From IMG/VR virus record IMGVR_UViG_3300037486_000465, positions 1 to 61,643 of that record: DNA of 61,643 nt. One strand, given 5' to 3'. The translations under genes were made by a program, and so were the position numbers. This document shows, piece after piece, positions 52,204 through 58,899 of this stretch. The notes below the pieces were generated by a model. The model saw nothing but the letters and a program-made list of their open reading frames with translations. It ran no database searches and was not told where the DNA came from. The stretch is from a virus. Every line of letters starts with the position of its first letter. The stretch's first letter is position 1.

Positions 52204-52887
52204 ATGAGTGATTTAAAATTTTTTCAGTGGATTGCAGGAGATAGAAAAGGCGAAGTAATGGTATTCGATAAAATTGAATCTGAAGCTCCAGATATTTTTA
52301 TAGTATTTAAAGATGGCTCACGAATAAATGAAAATTTTGTAGCTCCTATAAATCAAAGAGATCTTACTGGAAAATACATGGTTGAAATTGATAGTCCTAC
52401 TAATGTGTGGACATTTAAAGAAGAGTGGGTTGGAAGAGAAGAGGAACGCTGGGAATGGCGTGATGAAACAAATCCTACAGAAAAAGTTTGTGTTCAACCA
52501 CTAGTTGAAGGAAGAAAAGTAATTAAGTTGATTCCACCTAAACCTACACCTAAAACTAGTTCTAAATTTGGACAGATAGATAATATTTCACCTGCATTAA
52601 TAGTAACACCGGAATCACTACAAGGAAAAGTTGGAAGCAATATAATACCAACCAGAGAAAATACCGATCCTGTTTATATTTTAATGTCAAAATCTAAAAA
52701 AATAGATAGCGAAATTTCTATGGACATCACGATTTCGTTACCATCTAAAAACTTATATGATATTGCAAAAGAATCCTTTGATGAAGGGCACAAAAAATTC
52801 ATTGAATATATAATTCAAGAAATAGCAGACGATGAAATAAAAGAAGCTCTTAAGATCGCAATAACAAAATGGTATGAGGATCAATAG
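52204..52887 (+). CDS. Phage protein of unknown function
   Basis: 227 aa. The N-terminal half has a small beta-rich region, the middle a Pro-rich linker (PPKPTPKT), and the C-terminal half is helical. VYILMSKSKKIDSEISMDIT after the linker may begin a second domain. Not identified. Confidence 0.6.
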   Translation: MSDLKFFQWIAGDRKGEVMVFDKIESEAPDIFIVFKDGSRINENFVAPINQRDLTGKYMVEIDSPTNVWTFKEEWVGREEERWEWRDETNPTEKVCVQPLVEGRKVIKLIPPKPTPKTSSKFGQIDNISPALIVTPESLQGKVGSNIIPTRENTDPVYILMSKSKKIDSEISMDITISLPSKNLYDIAKESFDEGHKKFIEYIIQEIADDEIKEALKIAITKWYEDQ

Positions 52888-52916
52888 AGTTTATTATCTA
52901 AAATGATAAATTTATA

Positions 52917-53465
52917 ATGGAAGATAAAAAAATAGAAAAGAAAGTTGTATTTGAAGGAAAATATGAAGATATTATTGAAATAAAAGAACATTTCTATCTT
53001 ATTTCTAAAAAACGCCAAGTTGCGGTGCTTCCTTATACAATTGATACTCGAGGTCTTCTTGACAAAGTTGGTGTAATAAAAGACTATAATTTTGTATTTG
53101 AAGATTATGATTATACTTTGATAAATGGTTATATATCACAAGATGACGGAACTAATTTAGTTGCAGCAAACAGAGTTTTATATGAAGTAATTGGATTGAA
53201 TTTAACTAATGCAGATGACTGGATGTATTTGGGTAGTTTATATAATACATTAACATCTGATTCTCCTATAGATTTATATTGTGTAGATCTTACTGGAAAA
53301 AATGTTATAGAAAACGAAGAAGCTACGGAACGTGGAAATAAAATTATATTTAAAATGATAGATTCTAGTTATGTTATAACTTCAGATGATTCTCTGCTTT
53401 TAAGTTCATATTTAAGATTATTCAATTATTTTTATGTAAACTCACTTAATAGTAGTAATAAATAA
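52917..53465 (+). CDS. Phage protein of unknown function
   Basis: 182 aa, acidic. VVFEGKYEDIIEIKEHFYLI and VAVLPYTIDTRGLLDKVGVI suggest an alpha/beta fold. No known domain. Followed 12 nt later by the next gene. Confidence 0.6.
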   Translation: MEDKKIEKKVVFEGKYEDIIEIKEHFYLISKKRQVAVLPYTIDTRGLLDKVGVIKDYNFVFEDYDYTLINGYISQDDGTNLVAANRVLYEVIGLNLTNADDWMYLGSLYNTLTSDSPIDLYCVDLTGKNVIENEEATERGNKIIFKMIDSSYVITSDDSLLLSSYLRLFNYFYVNSLNSSNK

Positions 53466-53477
53466 TAAATTTATATC

Positions 53478-53771
53478 ATGAATCGTAAAGAACGCAGAAA
53501 AATGTCTCATAATTTAGGCATCATGCAATATCAACAGAAACTTCCTCTTGAAAAAAAGTTTGAAATAATAAGAGAAAATATTATTACAGGTAAAAAACAA
53601 CAGCAAGAATTTACTGAAGAAATAAGAAGACAGCAAAATCTAACAAAAGAACAACGAGAAAATGAAGCCATACAATATATGGCAGCAAATATTGCTAAAA
53701 CAAAGGAAATACCATTGATAGATGCACTAGAAGAAGCTCAACAAATATTCCAAAAAAATACGAAAAAATAG
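53478..53771 (+). CDS. Small coiled-coil protein
   Basis: 97 aa, nearly all charged helix (NRKERRKMSHNLG; QQQEFTEEIRRQQNLTKEQR). The frame ends in TAG, which supports TAG as a stop. Possible chaperone or scaffold role is only a guess. Confidence 0.6.
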   Translation: MNRKERRKMSHNLGIMQYQQKLPLEKKFEIIRENIITGKKQQQEFTEEIRRQQNLTKEQRENEAIQYMAANIAKTKEIPLIDALEEAQQIFQKNTKK

Positions 53772-53774
53772 TTT

Positions 53775-54224
53775 ATGAAGTTCTATGTAACAGTAGAGAA
53801 TACTCAGAGGCTTAAAAAATCATTCCTCAATTTAAAATTATTTTCTATAATCTATATTCCTGAAATTATTGAAGAATATGGGTATACTTATGATACTATA
53901 GATGATTATGGTTCTTTTATTATAAGCAATCAAATTGATAATTTAATAAAAGTATACGCAAAATCAAAAAGAATAAGAGGAATAATTTATTCTAATCCAT
54001 TAATAACGGAAAAAATTCTTCCAAATTTATTTGAAACTCTCGTTAACGTAGACACAATAAATGAAGTAGTATTATTAGATGATTATAACGTACCTAAATT
54101 AACTCATTTATATTCAAATTTTGATGAAATTGCTTTCTTTCCTTCTATTAAAAAAATACGATTAATTGAATGCACAAAAATTTCAAATCTAAATAATATA
54201 GATTGGCGAACTAAGAAAGTTTAA
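53775..54224 (+). CDS. Phage protein of unknown function
   Basis: 149 aa, Ile/Leu-rich, last gene before the terminator that precedes the tail module. Repeated strand-loop units late in the protein (PKLTHLYSNFDEI, IKKIRLIECTKISNLNNI) look leucine-rich-repeat-like. Not confirmed. Confidence 0.55.
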   Translation: MKFYVTVENTQRLKKSFLNLKLFSIIYIPEIIEEYGYTYDTIDDYGSFIISNQIDNLIKVYAKSKRIRGIIYSNPLITEKILPNLFETLVNVDTINEVVLLDDYNVPKLTHLYSNFDEIAFFPSIKKIRLIECTKISNLNNIDWRTKKV

Positions 54225-54228
54225 GAAG

Positions 54229-54258
54229 AAAGCCTGATCGAATGATCAGGCTTTTTTT
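54229..54258 (+). terminator. Terminator before the tail module
   Basis: 11-bp perfect stem (AAAGCCTGATC / GATCAGGCTTT) with GAAT loop and a T-run. Confidence 0.9.
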
Positions 54259-54263
54259 ATTTG

Positions 54264-54278
54264 AATATATAAAATAAA
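54264..54278 (+). promoter_or_regulatory. Late-promoter-like box for tail module
   Basis: AATATATAAAATAAA with TATATAAA 21 nt before the ATG of gene 54287, directly after a terminator. With the preceding TTG it is identical over 21 nt to the box at 35234 on the other strand. Confidence 0.65.
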
Positions 54279-54286
54279 ATACTAAT

Positions 54287-56662
54287 ATGGGCTGGACAAA
54301 TGTTACATCATTAACAAAAATTTGGCAAAAACAGGCTAAAACTTCTTTAGGTTTTCAGCAACTTGCTGTAGCATACCCTACTGTACAGGCTGGCGTTGTT
54401 AAAAAATATACAGATATTAAAATTTCAGAAACCATTGATAAAGATGCACAAACTGCATTTAATAATTATTTAAATTCTTATAATAATGGTACATTATCGT
54501 TAACTTCAGAAGAAACAAAAAAATTAGCTTCGGCTGTTTGGTCGAAAAAAAGAACAGAAGTAGGTGCTTTAATAGGATTATCGGCAGAAAAGCAAATAGC
54601 TTTATTAAATTCTCAATTATTTAAAGGAACAACTAGATTATCAGAAAATGCTATATCAGAATTACCTGACAAAAAACCATTTGATAGAAGATTAGATAGA
54701 TATGAAATATACATAGGAGGAAAAGAAAATTTAGTTGTGCCATTAAATACTGCACAAGCTGATGTTGCAACATCAGGATATTTAATGTCTTCTGTAACAT
54801 TAAATGCTATAGATGATAAAGTTTTAACTAATAAACAAGAATTTGTAGATAGAAGAGAAATATTATATAAACAAATGGAGCATGACGAAATGTATTATGG
54901 CGTGCCAGCTTTACAAAATTCATATGCTCTTATAAATCTTTATGGATCTAAAGCAGGATCACTATTGATTAATGAAAAAAATAAAAGGAGATGGTATGAA
55001 ATTGATGTTGCTCAAGATTCATTTGGCACACCTGTATATAATTTCGCAAGTACTCCTACTACATCTGCTATAATAGATTGGGGCAAGGGTGATCCCTATG
55101 GAAGAACTCCTTATCATTTTACAGATTTTGTATTTTCTAAATATTGGAAAAAAATAGAAAATAATAGAATGATAACACTAAGAAGATATCCTGCTCCTAT
55201 GTATGATAACTTAAGATTTCCTGGAATGGGAGGATCAACCGATAATAAAGAAATTACTACATTACCGCCAATGGCTTCAGCAGTAACATATTTTGGTGGA
55301 GATACAGAAAATTCAATAAGTTCAATACTTAAATTTACTACAGGATATAATTGGGGAGAAGTACAAGGAGACGTATGGGGTGTTACAGTAGAAGGTGGAG
55401 TTCCTGATAATATGGCTGGCATAGGAAAATTATTCGGAGGTACAATAGGAGCTTTAGCAGAAATGCTAAACGTGGCAACTGGAAGATTTACTCCAGCATT
55501 TATAGCAAATGAAGGACAACTTCCTCCCGATCCTTATCAAGATGGTCCCTTTGAAAATAGAATTCAGGGCCCTGTTAATCGTATTGATAAAGTAGCAAAA
55601 AGAGATCCAGGTCTAAAATTTCAAATGGACGGATTAAAACTTGTATTTGAGTATGTTGCAAGACCTATAGGAGGAATAAATACTAAGGCAATTTTATTAG
55701 ATATTTTAAGTAATTTTTTAGTTATTGGTTCTGCAAGTGCAGTATTTTTTGGAGGTGCACACAGATTTATGGCAGATCCAGCAAAATATCCTTTTATTGG
55801 TGGAGATAACACGATGGAAAAATTGTATACCGGGAATGTAATTGGATATAGTGCCGATGTACTTACTTCTTTTGTAGGAAAAGGCGGATTGCTAGGAGAC
55901 GCATTTGGTGATATATGGAATGATATGAAAGGCGCAGCTCTAGATGCTCTTAGATCTATTCTTCATATGGATGGAACTGGAGCTTTAAATTCAGTAAAAT
56001 CATTAATTGCAGGAGATAATAATACTAAGGGTGTTTTGGGAAATTTTATTAAAAATAAAGTTGCTAAATCAGCTGGTCATGTTCCTTATCTTAAAGGTAT
56101 GAAAGCAATTTTAACAGGAGAGCCCGTAGGAGAATGGCATGTAACTATTGGAAATCCATTAAATCCAATTGCAATGATTGGAAATTTAATTTGTGATGAT
56201 ATAAATGTAGAATTTAATGAAGAACTTGGCCCCGATGATTTTCCCACAGAAATGAAGATAACTGTAAACTTAAAACATGCAATGGCAAGAGATAAAGATG
56301 CTATAGAATCAATATTTAATAGGGGTATGGGCAGAATTTATAATCTTCCTGATTCATTTCTTGGCTCTGGTGATTATCAAACATCTGTGGATAAAAACAC
56401 ACAAGGTAAATATAAAACAGGAACAATGCCAGGAGGAGCAGCAGGATTTTATTATCGTAGAGGAATGGATAGTAGAGCTGTTAGTGCAAAAGAAATGAAT
56501 GGTAGTAGTCTTTCAAATCATGGCGTTACAAGTGTTTGGGATAGATATGCATTTCATGTTGGAATATCTGAAAATTCACGAATTGATGATATTAAAAATT
56601 CAGATATATTTAAAAGCGCATATAGAACAGCTGATTGGGTTGCGCAAAGAGCATTATTATAA
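54287..56662 (+). CDS. Tail/baseplate protein, tail-tube-junction-like
   Basis: 791 aa. N-terminal 200 residues are helical; the middle is Gly-rich with hydrophobic spans (ILSNFLVIGSASAVFFGG). Near the C-terminus WHVTIGNPLNPIAMIGNLIC and VEFNEELGPDDFPTEMKI are the type of segment found in tail-tube-like domains of T4 gp48/gp54-type baseplate proteins. Placed first in a four-gene tail module behind a late-promoter box. Exact T4 counterpart is uncertain. Confidence 0.6.
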   Translation: MGWTNVTSLTKIWQKQAKTSLGFQQLAVAYPTVQAGVVKKYTDIKISETIDKDAQTAFNNYLNSYNNGTLSLTSEETKKLASAVWSKKRTEVGALIGLSAEKQIALLNSQLFKGTTRLSENAISELPDKKPFDRRLDRYEIYIGGKENLVVPLNTAQADVATSGYLMSSVTLNAIDDKVLTNKQEFVDRREILYKQMEHDEMYYGVPALQNSYALINLYGSKAGSLLINEKNKRRWYEIDVAQDSFGTPVYNFASTPTTSAIIDWGKGDPYGRTPYHFTDFVFSKYWKKIENNRMITLRRYPAPMYDNLRFPGMGGSTDNKEITTLPPMASAVTYFGGDTENSISSILKFTTGYNWGEVQGDVWGVTVEGGVPDNMAGIGKLFGGTIGALAEMLNVATGRFTPAFIANEGQLPPDPYQDGPFENRIQGPVNRIDKVAKRDPGLKFQMDGLKLVFEYVARPIGGINTKAILLDILSNFLVIGSASAVFFGGAHRFMADPAKYPFIGGDNTMEKLYTGNVIGYSADVLTSFVGKGGLLGDAFGDIWNDMKGAALDALRSILHMDGTGALNSVKSLIAGDNNTKGVLGNFIKNKVAKSAGHVPYLKGMKAILTGEPVGEWHVTIGNPLNPIAMIGNLICDDINVEFNEELGPDDFPTEMKITVNLKHAMARDKDAIESIFNRGMGRIYNLPDSFLGSGDYQTSVDKNTQGKYKTGTMPGGAAGFYYRRGMDSRAVSAKEMNGSSLSNHGVTSVWDRYAFHVGISENSRIDDIKNSDIFKSAYRTADWVAQRALL

Positions 56663-56677
56663 AATAACAATTAAGAT

Positions 56678-57259
56678 ATGTTTCCAAATAGTTTAGATAA
56701 AAAGGCAATATTTGTTAAAGATGACGGCACACAAGTTAAAGATTTAACTGAATCTATGTTTAATTTAGGTAATACATCTTATGCTAAATATAATGTATAT
56801 CGTGTACCAAAAGAATATGCAATGAGACCAGATTTAATAGCAGCTGCTGTGTATAACAGTGCTTCATACGCTGAAATTATTTTAAAGTATAATGGTATTT
56901 CAAATCCATTTTCTATTAATGAGGGTGATTTAATATTGGTACCGGCTTTAGATTCTGCTAAAGATAATATAAAAACACCACAAGGAACTGCTTTTGATGC
57001 AGCTAAATTAATTAGAGATAGTTATAAATATATTGATCCTACTAAAATTCCAAAATATAATAACGCATTTGACAAAAGACAAATTGTTGGTGGCGCAAAA
57101 GATGGCGCTCTTCCACCTAATATTGCAAAAGAAGGCGAGCCTCAAATAACTTATAGAAACGGTAGAGTATATTTTGGACCAGGCGTAGACACATGTTTGC
57201 AAAATGGAATGACGTCTAGCGAATTTTTAGCAAATATAATAAAAAGTAAAAAGGTATAA
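56678..57259 (+). CDS. LysM-like baseplate protein, gp53-like
   Basis: 193 aa. YNVYRVPKEYAMRPDLIAAA, YAEIILKYNGISNPFSINEG and DLILVPALD form a LysM-type unit at about residues 31-90. T4 gp53 and other baseplate wedge or hub proteins carry a similar domain. Lies between two large tail genes. Overlaps the next gene by one base. Confidence 0.65.
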   Translation: MFPNSLDKKAIFVKDDGTQVKDLTESMFNLGNTSYAKYNVYRVPKEYAMRPDLIAAAVYNSASYAEIILKYNGISNPFSINEGDLILVPALDSAKDNIKTPQGTAFDAAKLIRDSYKYIDPTKIPKYNNAFDKRQIVGGAKDGALPPNIAKEGEPQITYRNGRVYFGPGVDTCLQNGMTSSEFLANIIKSKKV

Positions 57260-58890
57260 TGGCAATAGTATTTAAACCAAGTACATCAACAGTTTCTCAG
57301 CAACCTTCTGATAATACAGGATCTAAATATAGAATATTAACTATATTTGAATCTACTATACAATTGGACGAATTAGCTATAATTAGCGATGAAACCGCTG
57401 ACAGTAAAAAACATAAAATTGAAGATGTAGCTGGTACAGAATTTCCTTTAATAAAAATAAATGATTATCTTTTTAATAGAAAAGAAATTACATCAATGTC
57501 AATTGATGTCACGAATTTTTTACCAAAAATTACATTAACGGTTAATCTTATAGATCAAGTATTTTTAGTAAGAGAAATGCCAAAGGATGGCGATATAATT
57601 TCATTAGCTATAAGAAGCAAAAGCGATATTCTAAAAATTATTCGTAATGATTATGTAATAACTGGAGTTCATGTAGCGGTTACTTCAACAGATGTAAAAG
57701 CGCCTACTATAATAACCTTTTACGGAGAATTATTTGTTCCCGGTTTAAAAAGCCAAGCTAATGATTTTTCTTTTTTAGGGACATCATTTGAAGCATTACA
57801 AGATTTTGCTAAAAGATATGGATTGGGTTTTGCTACTAATGAAGAAAATACTGATGATAAACAAGTATGGTTAAAGGCCAATGTTGCAGCAGATATCTAC
57901 GCAAATGATATTGTTAATAGAGCATGGAAAGATCCTACATCTTTTTATACTTGTTGGATAGATTTATATTATAATTTGAATTTTATTAATGTAAATAAAC
58001 AATTATTGTCTACAGAAGATGAGATAGATCCTGCCGCATTGATAAATAATATTGATAAAGCATGGACATTTGGAGAAAAAAATAAGCCTGAAGAAACTAT
58101 ACCTATGCTTAAATTATTTTCAAATTATGCTAAATTTAAAAATACATCTTTTTATATAAGTGCTTGGCAACCTATAAATAGAGCATCTGAAATTACTTTT
58201 TACGTGGGAACATCAATGATTTGTGAATTATTTGAACACAATAAAAATATATATGAAAATCCTAAAACTAACGAAAATAAAAATTATTGGGCAGTAAAAG
58301 AAGAGCCAATATACGATGAGGCTAAAACATTAGCGTATATTTTACTTAGAGGTAGAGCATCAGGAAAAGTACCAACAGATATAGCAAAAACATTACCACC
58401 AGATGAAAGTAATACATATTCTGCAAAAGCACACAACAGTTTTAAAGATTTATATGAAAAACACCCCTGGCTAGGCACTCAATATACTGTATCAAACCCT
58501 GATGCTGATCATTCTCAATGGGATGGAAATCATCATCGTCAGTATCAACGAGCTAAAGGACATAATTTAATAAATTTAAAAGAATTAGATAAATTAAATA
58601 TTCATATAGAAGTTTATGGAAATAATTTTAATATCATAAAAGGAGATAAAATACCCGTACTTTTATTTAGAACAAACACATTTGAAAATATTATGGTTAG
58701 CGCTGAAACTGGACCACATAGTTATTTGGATTTTTTTTATAGTGGATGGTATTATGTTAAAGGTTTTACAATAAATTGGGAAAATAACAGCAGACCATCT
58801 ATTTCTAGTCAATTTAGTCAAGAATTTGTTTTAACAAGAAGAGAATGGCCAACGCCTATATTAGTTGAACCTATAAAATCAAAAATATAA
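57259..58890 (+). CDS. Putative baseplate hub protein (gp27/gpD-like)
   Basis: 543 aa. ISLAIRSKSDILKIIRNDYVITGV and FLGTSFEALQDFAKRYGLGFAT are hub-type blocks: a beta-barrel start and the conserved helix plus F/YGLGF segment. ITFYGELFVPG lies between. No catalytic site. The hub joins the tail tube to the baseplate. The match is by pattern, not alignment. Confidence 0.6.
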   Translation: MAIVFKPSTSTVSQQPSDNTGSKYRILTIFESTIQLDELAIISDETADSKKHKIEDVAGTEFPLIKINDYLFNRKEITSMSIDVTNFLPKITLTVNLIDQVFLVREMPKDGDIISLAIRSKSDILKIIRNDYVITGVHVAVTSTDVKAPTIITFYGELFVPGLKSQANDFSFLGTSFEALQDFAKRYGLGFATNEENTDDKQVWLKANVAADIYANDIVNRAWKDPTSFYTCWIDLYYNLNFINVNKQLLSTEDEIDPAALINNIDKAWTFGEKNKPEETIPMLKLFSNYAKFKNTSFYISAWQPINRASEITFYVGTSMICELFEHNKNIYENPKTNENKNYWAVKEEPIYDEAKTLAYILLRGRASGKVPTDIAKTLPPDESNTYSAKAHNSFKDLYEKHPWLGTQYTVSNPDADHSQWDGNHHRQYQRAKGHNLINLKELDKLNIHIEVYGNNFNIIKGDKIPVLLFRTNTFENIMVSAETGPHSYLDFFYSGWYYVKGFTINWENNSRPSISSQFSQEFVLTRREWPTPILVEPIKSKI

Positions 58891-58899
58891 TTTTATACA

